A stretch of DNA of 64,000 nucleotides, taken from Bog-532 sp963732345. GTDB lineage: Bacteria; Actinomycetota; Actinomycetes; Streptosporangiales; Streptosporangiaceae. The translations under genes were made by a program, and so were the position numbers. Each line of letters begins with the position of its first letter. The stretch's first letter is position 1. The notes beneath the pieces are model-generated. The model searched no databases. It was not told where the DNA came from and was given only the letters and a program-made list of their open reading frames with translations. Shown one piece after another: positions 17,067 through 26,332 of this stretch. The stretch is taken from contig CAVSZI010000009.1 of NCBI GenBank assembly GCA_963732345.1, positions 124,001 through 188,000 of the forward strand, written 5' to 3'.

Positions 17067-17918
17067 TCACCTGGTCACCGCGGTTCCGAACGAGCTGATG
17101 TCGTAGTAGTGCGCGTGGGTGCGCATCAGGGCCGACAGCTCGGCGGCCTTGGCCGACGCGCGGGCTGTGCTCCCCCAGACGATCGTCACGCCGTCGGACA
17201 GCTCCAGCGTCACGTTCTCGGGGCTGGATGCGGTGACCGCCGCCACGGACCGGGCAATCGGCGCGGGCACCTCGTGCAGCACTGCGACCGCCGCCGCCAC
17301 GGACGGGCTGCCGCGCAGCGTGCCGGGCGGGATGGGCGTCCCGTAGACGGGCATTCCGGCGGGCTTGACCCGCACCGACCGGACCACGATGCCGGACGCG
17401 TCGATGAGGCTGAACCCGCCCGCTGAGCCCGGTCCGGAGGCCGAGGCCGGCACCGCGACGGCGAGAACGGGGGTGCGCTCCCGCACCGTGATGACGATCC
17501 GGTCCGGCCAGGACTTAGTGACCTGCGCCGATTGCACCTGTGTGATGGCTTCGACACGGCTGGCCGCGGCGCCGGTGTCCACCCGGATCATCGGCACGCC
17601 CACGGGGATGGCCGCGACCGCCCGCACCTGGCTGACCGGCACTACGTCCGTTCCGTTGACCACGACCGACCGGACCACGAGCAGCTTCGATCCCAGCAGC
17701 GCCCAGGCGATGCCGGCGACGAGAGCGGCGGCGGCGACGCCGAAGAACGCCGTCCGCCACGGGCTGCGGCCACGGTCTGGGGCCGGCCGGCCAGGCGGGG
17801 GGGCGCCCGGGCCGGTCTCGCCCGCGCCGTCGCCTGGGCGGGGCCTGGTGACCGCCGGGCCGCCGTCACCGGGATGGGGATAGGGTCCGCGGCCAGGACC
17901 GGGGCCGGGCCGGTTCAT
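17067..17918 (-). CDS. ftsQ: Cell division protein FtsQ
   Basis: 283 aa. FtsQ is a bitopic divisome protein linking early and late proteins. A 55-residue Pro/Gly-rich cytoplasmic tail precedes a single transmembrane helix at about residues 57-75, then a POTRA domain (VVRSVVVNGTDVVPVSQVRA) and the beta domain (WPDRIVITVRERTPV). The ATG overlaps the murC stop as ATGA. Confidence 0.95.
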   Translation of the reverse strand: MNRPGPGPGRGPYPHPGDGGPAVTRPRPGDGAGETGPGAPPPGRPAPDRGRSPWRTAFFGVAAAALVAGIAWALLGSKLLVVRSVVVNGTDVVPVSQVRAVAAIPVGVPMIRVDTGAAASRVEAITQVQSAQVTKSWPDRIVITVRERTPVLAVAVPASASGPGSAGGFSLIDASGIVVRSVRVKPAGMPVYGTPIPPGTLRGSPSVAAAVAVLHEVPAPIARSVAAVTASSPENVTLELSDGVTIVWGSTARASAKAAELSALMRTHAHYYDISSFGTAVTR

Positions 17919-19438
17919 CCGGCGGTCCCCCGCGCCCGCAGGGCAGCGAGAATCACCGGGCCGAGCTTCGTCACGTCCCCGGCTCCCATCGTCAGCACGA
18001 TGTCCCCTGGCTTGGCGACTTCCGTGACCACGGCCGGGACCTGGGCCGCGTCGGGGACGTAGCGAGCCCGCCCGGCCGGAACGGCGTCCGCCACGAGCCG
18101 CCCGGTGACGCCCGGCTCGGGGTCCTCCCGGGCCGCGTAGATGTCCATGACGACCGCCTCGTCGGCGAGACCGAGCGCGGCGCCGAACTGTTCGCCGAAG
18201 ATCCGGGTCCGGCTGAACAGGTGCGGCTGGAAGATCGCGATCACGCGGCCGCCGTCGGCGAGATCACGCGCCGCCGCGAGGTCGGCCGCGACCTCGGTCG
18301 GGTGATGCGCGTAGCTGTCGAGCACCCGGACCCCGTCCTCGTCCCCCTTGGGCTCCATCCGGCGCTGGGCACCGCGGTAGGCCCGCAGCGCCGCCGCGGC
18401 CGGCGGCCCGGCGAGCCCCAACTCGGCCGCGGCGGCGAAGGCGGCCGCGGCATTGAGCACATTATGCCGGCCGGGGACGGAGATGGTGATGGGGCCGATG
18501 AATTCACCGAACGAATGTGGGCCGGAAGTGTCCCGGGGGTCTGGGGCAACCCGGGGGTCCGGGGCAACCCGGGGGTCCGGGGCAACCCGGGGGGCTGGGC
18601 CGTCCCGTCCGGGAGCGGCCGTCATCGTGAACGTGCTGCCCATGCCGCGCGCGGTAATCCCGGACACCAGGTAGTCGGCGGACGGCGACGTCCCGTAGCT
18701 CCGGACGCGGATGGGCAGATCCCGGCAGGCTTCGGCCACGGCGCGCGCCCCGGCGTCGTCGGCGCAGGTGATGAGGGCCCCGCCCGGGGCGATCCGGCGG
18801 GCGAAGGCCTCGAACCCGGCCTGGATCTCGGCGAGGCCGGAGTAGTTGTCGAGGTGATCGGCTTCGACGTTGGTGATCACCGCGACCTGCGGGGACAGCA
18901 TCAGGAACGAGCCGTCGCTCTCGTCGGCCTCGACCACGAGGTCCTGGCCCGCACCGTCCTCGGCGCCCAGGCCGGTCTCGGCGAGCACGCCGCCGATCAC
19001 GTAGCCCGGTTCGGCGCCACACTGACGGAGGATGGTGGTGATCATCGACGTTGTGGTGGTCTTGCCGTGCGTGCCGGCGACCGCCGTCGCCCGTCGTCCC
19101 GTCATGATCGAGGCCAGGGCCGCCGCGCGGGGCAGCACGCGGAGGCCGCGGCGGCGCGCCTCGGCCAGCTCGGGGTTGGCCGGCCTGATCGCGCTGGAGA
19201 CCACGACCGTGTCCGCGGCCCCGAGATGCTCCGCGGCGTGACCGGTGTGCACGACGGCGCCGAGCGCGGCCAGCTCGCTGAGCACGCCCGCTGAGGCCGA
19301 GTCGCTGCCGGATACGGCCACGCCCCGCTCCAGCATGACGCGTGCGATGCCGGACATTCCGGCCCCGCCGATGCCCACGAAGTGCACGCGGCCGAGCTCG
19401 TCCAGCGGCACGGTGTCCACCGGGGTCACCAGGGCCAT
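17915..19438 (-). CDS. murC: UDP-N-acetylmuramate-L-alanine ligase
   Basis: 507 aa. MurC catalyses ATP-dependent addition of L-Ala to UDP-MurNAc in cytoplasmic peptidoglycan synthesis. The UDP-binding Rossmann domain begins HFVGIGGAGMSGIARV, the P-loop is GTHGKTTTT (122-130), and the C-terminal domain contains DSYAHHPTEV. Between strands of the central domain is an insertion with the six-residue repeat VAPDPR in three copies, encoded by an 18-bp tandem repeat. This should be a surface loop. Confidence 0.96.
   Translation of the reverse strand: MALVTPVDTVPLDELGRVHFVGIGGAGMSGIARVMLERGVAVSGSDSASAGVLSELAALGAVVHTGHAAEHLGAADTVVVSSAIRPANPELAEARRRGLRVLPRAAALASIMTGRRATAVAGTHGKTTTTSMITTILRQCGAEPGYVIGGVLAETGLGAEDGAGQDLVVEADESDGSFLMLSPQVAVITNVEADHLDNYSGLAEIQAGFEAFARRIAPGGALITCADDAGARAVAEACRDLPIRVRSYGTSPSADYLVSGITARGMGSTFTMTAAPGRDGPAPRVAPDPRVAPDPRVAPDPRDTSGPHSFGEFIGPITISVPGRHNVLNAAAAFAAAAELGLAGPPAAAALRAYRGAQRRMEPKGDEDGVRVLDSYAHHPTEVAADLAAARDLADGGRVIAIFQPHLFSRTRIFGEQFGAALGLADEAVVMDIYAAREDPEPGVTGRLVADAVPAGRARYVPDAAQVPAVVTEVAKPGDIVLTMGAGDVTKLGPVILAALRARGTAG
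18535..18596. repeat. 18-bp tandem repeat within murC
   Basis: About three and a half copies of GGGGCAACCCGGGGGTCC. They are in frame and encode the VAPDPR repeats in the MurC insertion. Confidence 0.9.
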
Positions 19439-19522
19439 CGGGGGTCCTCTCGCACGTGTTCCGCGGGCGGGGTTGCGGCCCGGCCAGTGCTGTTCGGGGT
19501 TTCTTCCGGCGTGCTGGCGGTG

Positions 19523-20758
19523 CTAGGCGCCGCGCCGGGGGCGGCCGTGCCGGGGCTGCCCCCGGCGCGGCGGCCCACGGCGGGGAGCGGGCTCGGGCTG
19601 GGGCCCGGCTTCCGGCCAGGGAGGCCCGTGGGGGCCCGGCGCGGCGTTGTCTGCCTGGCCGGGGGGCAGTGGGGGATCCCCGGCCTGGGCGATCTCGATG
19701 ACGGCGCGGGCCAGCTCACGGTCGGCGTCGGCGCGGCCCAGAGCGGCGGCGGCCTCGGACATGGCCGCCACCCGGTCGATGTCGAGCAGGACGGGCAGCA
19801 GGGTGTCCCGGATCCATTCCGGCGAGAGGTCGGCGTCCTCGACAAGGAGGCCGCCGCCACCGGCGACGATCGGCTCGGCGTTGAGCCGCTGTTCGCCGTT
19901 TCCGTGCGGGAGCGGCACGAAGGCACCGGGCAGCCCGACGGCGGTCAGCTCGGCGCACGTCAGGGCGCCGGACCGGCAGAGCGCGAAGTCGGCGGCGGCG
20001 TAGGCCAGGTCCATCCGGTCCAGAAACGGCACCGCGACGTACGGCGTCCCGCCGGAACTGGCCGGGACCTCCGCCACGTTACGCGGGCCCGTCACGTGCA
20101 GCACCTGCACCCCGGCCGCATGCAGCCAGTCGATCGCCCCGTACAGCGCGCGGTTCAGCGACTGGGCGCCCTGCGAACCGCCGGTCACGAGCAGCACAGG
20201 CAGGTCGGGCCGCAGCCCGAAGTGGGTGCGGGCCTTGTCGCCGAGCGCGAGCCGGTCCAGCTCGGCGATCTCGCGGCGGATCGGGATCCCCAGGTAGGTG
20301 GCGTTGGCCAGACGGGTGCTGGGGTTACCGGTGAACACGTGCTCGGTCAGCCGGGCGCCGAGCTTGTTGGCCAGCCCGGGCCGCGGGTTCGCCTCGTGGA
20401 CCACGATCGGGACGTGGCGGCGGCGCGCCGCGAGATAAGCCGGGGTGGCCACGTACCCGCCGAAGCCGACCAGCACGTCCGCCTGCACCCGGTCGAGCAC
20501 CCCCGCGGCGGCGCTGACCGCGCCGGCCAGCCGCCCGGGCACGGCGATCAGGGCCGGGCTGAACGAACGCGGCATCGGTACGGCCGGGATCAGTGCGAGT
20601 TCGTAGCCCCGCATGGGGACGAGCCTGGTCTCCAGGCCCCGTTCGGTACCCAGGCAGACGATCACAGCGCGCGGGTCAGCCTGCCGCAGCGCGTCGGCGA
20701 GCGCAAGCGCAGGTTCGATATGTCCGGCGGTCCCGCCGCCGGCTAGCACAACCCTCAT
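19523..20758 (-). CDS. murG: UDP-GlcNAc:lipid I GlcNAc transferase MurG
   Basis: 411 aa. This membrane-associated glycosyltransferase makes lipid II from lipid I. The N-terminal motif is VVLAGGGTAGHIEPALALAD; VTGGSQGAQSLN and a CRSGALTCAEL segment mark the donor domain. The C-terminus carries about 45 extra Pro/Gly/Arg residues beyond the usual end. Start ATG 20758 has AAGGAAGG upstream; an earlier in-frame start at 20806 is unsupported. Confidence 0.96.
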   Translation of the reverse strand: MRVVLAGGGTAGHIEPALALADALRQADPRAVIVCLGTERGLETRLVPMRGYELALIPAVPMPRSFSPALIAVPGRLAGAVSAAAGVLDRVQADVLVGFGGYVATPAYLAARRRHVPIVVHEANPRPGLANKLGARLTEHVFTGNPSTRLANATYLGIPIRREIAELDRLALGDKARTHFGLRPDLPVLLVTGGSQGAQSLNRALYGAIDWLHAAGVQVLHVTGPRNVAEVPASSGGTPYVAVPFLDRMDLAYAAADFALCRSGALTCAELTAVGLPGAFVPLPHGNGEQRLNAEPIVAGGGGLLVEDADLSPEWIRDTLLPVLLDIDRVAAMSEAAAALGRADADRELARAVIEIAQAGDPPLPPGQADNAAPGPHGPPWPEAGPQPEPAPRRGPPRRGQPRHGRPRRGA

Positions 20759-20842
20759 CGCGGGCCTTCCTTTTTCGCCACGTATGCCGGTCCGGCTCCG
20801 CGCCATCGGGCATCCCCGGGCCGCGAGGCGGCGGCATGAGCC

Positions 20843-22147
20843 TCACTCGCTTCGCTGCGTCAGGCCAAGCCAGCTTAGAACGCGCAGCAGCAGCGCGGGG
20901 CCGCGAGCGGCGAGAGCCTCCTGCGCACCGGGCTCGCGCCGGGCGAACGACATGAGCATGCCGAGCGCCAGCATCGTGGCGAGAAGGGAGGACAGGCCCG
21001 CGGACACCAGTGGCAGGGGCACGCCGGTGATCGGCAGCACGCCGATCACCGCGCCGATGTTGACCACCGCCTGCATGACGATCCACGCGGTGATCGCGGC
21101 CGCGGCCAGCCGGCTGAAGGTGTCCTGAACGCGCCGGGCCACCCGCAGCCCGGCAAAGGCCAAACCGCCGTACAGGAAACACACGCACAAGGTGCCGACC
21201 AGCCCGAGTTCCTCGCCGATGATGGCGAAGATGAAGTCACTGGTCGACTCCGGGACGTACCCCCATTTCTCCCGGCTGGCCCCGAGCCCCACGCCGAACA
21301 GGCCGCCCGAGCCGACCGCGTACTTGCCCTGGATGCCCTGCTGGTTGGGGCCCATCGGGCCGCCCAGAGGGTGCATGAAACCGGTCAGGCGCTTCAGCCG
21401 GTACGCCGAAGTCACGGCAAGCAGCAGCATGACCAGGCATATCAGGGCCATCATCCCGGCGAAGATGCGCCCGGGGGTGCCGATGACCCACAGCAGCGTG
21501 ATGAAGATGACCAGCAGCACGAACGTCGTGCCCAGGTCGTCGCCGGCCATGACCAGCATGCTGAGCAGCCCCACCCCCGGCAGCAGCGGGACCAGCAGGT
21601 GCCGCCAGTCCTCCAGCTGGCGGAGCCGCTCCTTGCGGGCGAGCAGGTCGGCGCCCCACAGCACCAGGGCGACCTTGGCCAGCTCGGACGGCTGGGCCGG
21701 GAACGGGCCGAGCTGGATCCAGCGGGAGGCGCCGTTCTGGGCCACTCCGACCCCGGGGATGAGGGTGAGCCCGAGGCCGAGGACCGACGCGCCGAGCAGC
21801 GGGTACGCCGCGGCGCGGAACAGGCGCGGTGCGGACCGGGCCGCGATGTACATGATCGGCAGCCCGATCGCGGCACCGAGCAACTGCTTCTTGAAGTCGG
21901 AGTACGCGGGCAGGCCCTCGCTCAGGTCCTGCACCGACGAGGTGGACAGCACCATCACCAGCCCGAGCCCCAGCAGCAGCGCGGTGATGCCGATGATCAG
22001 GTAGTACGAGGTGAGCGGGCGGTCGAGCAGCGCGAACCAGGATGCGAGCCGTTCCCAGGCGGAGACGGCCGGGGCCGTATCGACGGCCGCGGCCAGGCCG
22101 CGCTGGTCGGCGGTCTCCTCGACCTGGGTGTCCGCCACGCGCTCCAT
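20843..22147 (-). CDS. ftsW: SEDS peptidoglycan glycosyltransferase FtsW
   Basis: 434 aa. This polytopic SEDS polymerase works with FtsI at the septum. About ten transmembrane helices are visible from residue 45. Signatures include NGASRWIQLGPFPAQPSELAK and, near the C-terminus, GVPLPLVSAGLSSLLATM. The gene lies between mraY and murG with only 67 bp to mraY, so there is no room for murD, which normally separates them. Confidence 0.96.
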   Translation of the reverse strand: MERVADTQVEETADQRGLAAAVDTAPAVSAWERLASWFALLDRPLTSYYLIIGITALLLGLGLVMVLSTSSVQDLSEGLPAYSDFKKQLLGAAIGLPIMYIAARSAPRLFRAAAYPLLGASVLGLGLTLIPGVGVAQNGASRWIQLGPFPAQPSELAKVALVLWGADLLARKERLRQLEDWRHLLVPLLPGVGLLSMLVMAGDDLGTTFVLLVIFITLLWVIGTPGRIFAGMMALICLVMLLLAVTSAYRLKRLTGFMHPLGGPMGPNQQGIQGKYAVGSGGLFGVGLGASREKWGYVPESTSDFIFAIIGEELGLVGTLCVCFLYGGLAFAGLRVARRVQDTFSRLAAAAITAWIVMQAVVNIGAVIGVLPITGVPLPLVSAGLSSLLATMLALGMLMSFARREPGAQEALAARGPALLLRVLSWLGLTQRSE

Positions 22148-22214
22148 GCATCCCAGTTTCGGCGGGGACGCGGCCGATACCTGGGAGATCCACCGCGTGT
22201 CGCGGAAGAGGTAC

Positions 22215-23270
22215 TTACTTCGGGAACCAGCCGACGTAAAAGACGCCCAGGCCGAGCGCGATGAACATGCCGGAGATGACCCAGAATCTGACCACGATCG
22301 TGGTCTCGGCCCAGCCGAGCAGCTCGAAATGATGCTGCAGCGGGGCCATCCGGAACACCCGTTTACCGGTCAGTTTGAACGACCCAACCTGGATGATCAC
22401 CGACAGCGTGATGATCACGAACAGGCCGCCCAGCAGGAGCAGCAGCAGTTCGGTCCGGGTGGTGATGGCCAGGCCGGCCAGCGCTCCGCCGAGCGCGAGC
22501 GAGCCCGTATCGCCCATGAAGATCCGGGCGGGCGGCGCGTTCCACCACAGGAAGCCGACGCACGCCGCCATCAGCGCGGCGGCGACGACGGCCAGATCCA
22601 GCGGGTCCCGCACGTCGTAGCAGTTCGGGGCCAGCCCGATCGTGCAGTCGTTGCGCAGCTGCCAGTTGCCGATGATGACGTACGCGGCCAGCACGAGGAT
22701 CGCCGAGCCGGTGGCCAGCCCGTCCAGCCCGTCGGTGAGGTTCACCGCGTTGGACGTCCCGGCCACCATGGCCACGACCCAGACCACGAAGAAGATGGGC
22801 CCGACCGAGATCCCGAAGTCGGCCAGGAAGGACAAATGCGTGGACGCGGGAGTGAGGTCGTACCCGTCGGGGAAGTGCAGGGCCAGCACGGCGAACACGG
22901 CCCCGACCACCACCTGCCCGGTGAGCTTGGCCCCGCTGCGCAGGCCGAGGCTGCGCTGCTTGTACAGCTTGATGAAGTCGTCGGCGAAGCCGACCGCGCC
23001 GAGGCCGGTCATCAGGAACAGGACGAGCAGCCCAGACACCGAGACCGACTCGCCGGTGGCGAGGTGCCCGGCGAAGTACCCGATGAGCGTCGCGACGATC
23101 ATCACGGTGCCGCCCATCGTGGGCGTCCCCCGCTTGTCGGCGTGACCGGCCGGCCCCTCCTCCCGGATGGGCTGGCCGTACCCGTGCCGGGAGAACACCC
23201 GGATAGCCACCGGCGTTCCGAGCAGCGCCACCACCAGCGAGACCGCGGCGGAGATGAGAAGCGCCTTCAC
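22215..23270 (-). CDS. mraY: Phospho-MurNAc-pentapeptide translocase MraY
   Basis: 351 aa. MraY transfers phospho-MurNAc-pentapeptide to undecaprenyl phosphate, giving lipid I. It has about ten membrane helices, the Mg-binding loop LGAVGFADDFIKLYKQRSLG, NAVNLTDGLDGLA, and the GDTGSLALGG and PLQHHFELLGW motifs. The GTG start overlaps the murF stop as GTGA. Confidence 0.97.
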   Translation of the reverse strand: MKALLISAAVSLVVALLGTPVAIRVFSRHGYGQPIREEGPAGHADKRGTPTMGGTVMIVATLIGYFAGHLATGESVSVSGLLVLFLMTGLGAVGFADDFIKLYKQRSLGLRSGAKLTGQVVVGAVFAVLALHFPDGYDLTPASTHLSFLADFGISVGPIFFVVWVVAMVAGTSNAVNLTDGLDGLATGSAILVLAAYVIIGNWQLRNDCTIGLAPNCYDVRDPLDLAVVAAALMAACVGFLWWNAPPARIFMGDTGSLALGGALAGLAITTRTELLLLLLGGLFVIITLSVIIQVGSFKLTGKRVFRMAPLQHHFELLGWAETTIVVRFWVISGMFIALGLGVFYVGWFPK

Positions 23271-24682
23271 TGGGCCTTCTCCTTCACGGGTTCCGGCGGG
23301 ACCAGCAATTCGGCTGCCACGCTTTCCAGCCCGGCGGCGCGAGAGGCTTTGACGAGAACGACGTCACCCTCGGCCAGGCGGCCGCGGAGTGCGGCGGCGG
23401 CGCCCGGGCCGTCCGGCACACCGATCGCCTCACCGTGCCATCCGCTCGTGGCCAGGGCGCCGTTGAGGATCGGTGCTGCCTCTTCCCCCACAACGATCAG
23501 ACCGGTCACCCCGGTTCCGGCCGCCAGCGCACCGACCTCCTCGTGGCTGGCCCGGGACTCATCGCCCAGCTCGGCCATCTGGCCGAGCACGGCGAAGGAG
23601 CGCCGGCCCCGGGCCATGTGGCGCAGCGCGTCCAGCGCCGCCCGGACCGATTCGGGGTTGGCGTTGTAGGCGTCGTTGACCACGGTGACGCCGCCCGGGG
23701 CCTGGCGGACCTCCATCCGCCACCTGCTGCGGGCGGTGGCCGCGGACAGACCGTTGGCGATGTCCGCCAGGCCGAGGCCCATCTCGGCGGCGATGGCCGC
23801 GGTGGCCAGGGCGTTCGGCACGTGATGCGCGCCATGCAGGGCCAGCCGGACCGGGGCGGCCCCGGCTGGCGTCACCAGCGTGAAGCTCGCGCGGCCCAGG
23901 TCGTCCAGGCGGACGTCGGCGGCGGTGAAGTCGGGAGTACCCCCGAGCCCGAACGTCACGATGCGGGCCTCGGTGCGCCCGGCCATGGCCATGACCCGGG
24001 GGTCGCCCTCGTTCAGGATGGCCACGCCGCCGGCACCGGCGGCGGGCAGCGCCGCAGGCAGTTCCCCCTTGGCCCGGGCGACCTGCTCGATGCCGCCGAA
24101 CTCCCCGGTGTGCGCGTGCCCCACGTTCAGCACAGCGCCAATCCGGGGCGGTGCGATCTCGCACAGGCTGGCGATGTGGCCCACGCCGCGGGCGGCCAGT
24201 TCCAGCACCATGTACCGGGTGCGCTCGTCCGCCCGCAGCACGGTCAGCGGGAAGCCGAACTCGTTGTTGTAGGAACCTTCCGGCGCGACCGCCGGCCCGA
24301 GGCGCTCGACCAGCTGGGCGGTCAGGTCCTTGGTCGAGGTCTTGCCCGAGGAGCCGGTGATCCCGGCGATGGTGACCTGCGGCAGCCGGGCCAGGACCTC
24401 CTGGGCCAGCCGGGCCAGCGCCGTGGGCACGTCGCCGACGATGAGCGCGGGCGCGCCGCACGGGCGGGTGCCGAGCACGGCGACCGCCCCGGCCGCGATG
24501 GCGGCCCCGGCGAAGTCGTGCCCGTCGGCCCGCTCCCCCCCGACCGCGGCGAACAGGGCCCCCGGCGCGGCGCGGCGGGAGTCGATGACAACCGGCCCAA
24601 CGACCACGGCGGACGGGTCCGCTCCCCTGTCCAGCCGGGCGCCGGTGATCCGGGCGATCTCCGCCAGCGGGAGCGGGATCAC
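23267..24682 (-). CDS. murF: UDP-MurNAc-tripeptide:D-Ala-D-Ala ligase MurF
   Basis: 471 aa. MurF adds D-Ala-D-Ala to the tripeptide precursor. The Mur ligase P-loop GSSGKTSTK lies at 110-118, with EGSYNNEFGFPLTVL after it and NDAYNANPESVRAALD in the C-terminal domain. The GTG start overlaps the murE stop, and its own stop overlaps the mraY start, so murE-murF-mraY are probably translationally coupled. Confidence 0.97.
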   Translation of the reverse strand: MIPLPLAEIARITGARLDRGADPSAVVVGPVVIDSRRAAPGALFAAVGGERADGHDFAGAAIAAGAVAVLGTRPCGAPALIVGDVPTALARLAQEVLARLPQVTIAGITGSSGKTSTKDLTAQLVERLGPAVAPEGSYNNEFGFPLTVLRADERTRYMVLELAARGVGHIASLCEIAPPRIGAVLNVGHAHTGEFGGIEQVARAKGELPAALPAAGAGGVAILNEGDPRVMAMAGRTEARIVTFGLGGTPDFTAADVRLDDLGRASFTLVTPAGAAPVRLALHGAHHVPNALATAAIAAEMGLGLADIANGLSAATARSRWRMEVRQAPGGVTVVNDAYNANPESVRAALDALRHMARGRRSFAVLGQMAELGDESRASHEEVGALAAGTGVTGLIVVGEEAAPILNGALATSGWHGEAIGVPDGPGAAAALRGRLAEGDVVLVKASRAAGLESVAAELLVPPEPVKEKAQ

Positions 24683-26313
24683 AGTTCCCCCCTTGGGTGA
24701 GCCGCCCGGTAGGCCGCGGCCCGGTGCCGCAGCGCCTCGGCGGTGACCTCGCGGTCATCGAACGGCAGGACGCGGCCCGCCACGTACTGGCCGCGCTCGT
24801 GGCCCTTGCCGGCCACCAGGATCACGTCGCCCTTGGCGGCCGAGGACACGGCCAGGCCGATCGCGGCGGTCCGGTCCGGTTCCACGATCACGCGCGCCCG
24901 GCGCGATGGCGGCACCCCGGTCGCGCCGTCCAGCATCGCCGCCAGGATAGCCAGCGGATCTTCGGAACGGGGGTTGTCGCTGGTGAAGATGGCCACGTCG
25001 GCGAGCGCGGCCGCCGCGGCGCCCATCAGCGGGCGTTTGGCCCGGTCCCGGTCACCGCCGCAGCCGAGCACGATGATCAGGTTGCCCTGGGTGACCGGGC
25101 GCAGCGCCCCCAGTACCGCCTCGACCGCGCCGGGCTTGTGCGAGTAGTCCACCAGCACGGTCAAGTCGGACAAGTGCGCGGGCAGGTCCGGCGCGGTGCC
25201 GCCGGCGCCGACCCGTTCCAGCCGGCCGGGCACACCGGGGCAGGACGCCACGCCGGCCACCGCGTCGTCCAGCCCGATCCCCGCCTCGACCAGGGCTACG
25301 ATCGCCCCCAGGGCGTTGGCCACGTTGAACGGGCCGATGAGGGCCAGTGACGCGTCGGCCTCCACGCCGCCGGGCCCAATGACCCGGAACGCACTGCCGT
25401 CCGCGCCGATCCGGACGCTGGCGGCCCGCCAGTCCGCGGCTGGATTCCCGGCCGCGGAGAAGGTGGTGATGGGGATGGGCGCGCCAGCCGCGAGGCGCTG
25501 CCCGTGGGCGTCGTCCAGGTTCACCACCCCCGCCCTGGCGTAGCGGGGGGTGAACAGCTCGGCCTTGGCCGCGAAGTAGTCCTCCAGACCGGCGTGGAAG
25601 TCCAGGTGGTCCTGGGAGAGGTTGGTGAAGACGGCGACGTCGTAGTGGGTACCCGCGACCCGGCCGAGCGCGAGGGCGTGGCTGGAGACCTCCATCGCCG
25701 CGGCGGTGACGTCGCGCTCGGCCATGGTGGCCAGCAGGGCCTGCAGGTCGGTGGCTTCGGGGGTGGTGAGCTCGCTGGGCTGCACGTCGGTCCCGATCCG
25801 CGTTTCCACCCCGCCGATCAGGCCGGTGACGTGCCCGGCCATCCGCAGCCCGGCCTCGGCCAGGTAGCTCGTGGTGGTCTTGCCGCTGGTCCCGGTCACC
25901 CCGATCAGCCGCAACTTCCGGCTGGGGTCGCCGTACACCCAGCAGGCGACCTCGCCGAGGCGGGCCCGCGGGTCGGCGACCACGTAGACGGGCACTCCGG
26001 CCGCGGCGGCGCGGTCCCGCCCGGCGAGATCGGTGAAGATGGCCACGGCCCCGGCCGCCACCGCGGCGGCACTGAACTCGGCGCCGTGGACTCGGGTGCC
26101 GGGCAGCGCGGCGTACAGATCGCCCGGCTGCACCATCCGCGAGTCATGCGTGACCCCGCACACGGCACCCTCCGGCCCAGGTCCGTTCGGCATCATCGGT
26201 CCGGGCGGGACGGGGCGAACCTCGCGGTCGGCGGGGAGTTTCACGCCGAGCAGCGCGCCGAGGCCGGAAAGCGGACGGCTCAAAGATCGGGTGGGACGGA
26301 TGGCCACAGGCAC
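24679..26313 (-). CDS. murE: UDP-MurNAc-L-Ala-D-Glu:meso-DAP ligase MurE
   Basis: 544 aa. This ligase adds the third stem-peptide residue. The P-loop is GTSGKTTTS (141-149) and YFAAKAELF carries the lysine that is carbamylated in Mur ligases. The specificity motif DNPRSEDP (near residue 445) is the form that selects meso-diaminopimelate over lysine, so the wall is predicted to be DAP-type. The first 40 or so residues are a Pro-rich extension. Confidence 0.97.
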   Translation of the reverse strand: MPVAIRPTRSLSRPLSGLGALLGVKLPADREVRPVPPGPMMPNGPGPEGAVCGVTHDSRMVQPGDLYAALPGTRVHGAEFSAAAVAAGAVAIFTDLAGRDRAAAAGVPVYVVADPRARLGEVACWVYGDPSRKLRLIGVTGTSGKTTTSYLAEAGLRMAGHVTGLIGGVETRIGTDVQPSELTTPEATDLQALLATMAERDVTAAAMEVSSHALALGRVAGTHYDVAVFTNLSQDHLDFHAGLEDYFAAKAELFTPRYARAGVVNLDDAHGQRLAAGAPIPITTFSAAGNPAADWRAASVRIGADGSAFRVIGPGGVEADASLALIGPFNVANALGAIVALVEAGIGLDDAVAGVASCPGVPGRLERVGAGGTAPDLPAHLSDLTVLVDYSHKPGAVEAVLGALRPVTQGNLIIVLGCGGDRDRAKRPLMGAAAAALADVAIFTSDNPRSEDPLAILAAMLDGATGVPPSRRARVIVEPDRTAAIGLAVSSAAKGDVILVAGKGHERGQYVAGRVLPFDDREVTAEALRHRAAAYRAAHPRGEL

Positions 26314-26332
26314 GCGGAGAGGTTACCTCCTA

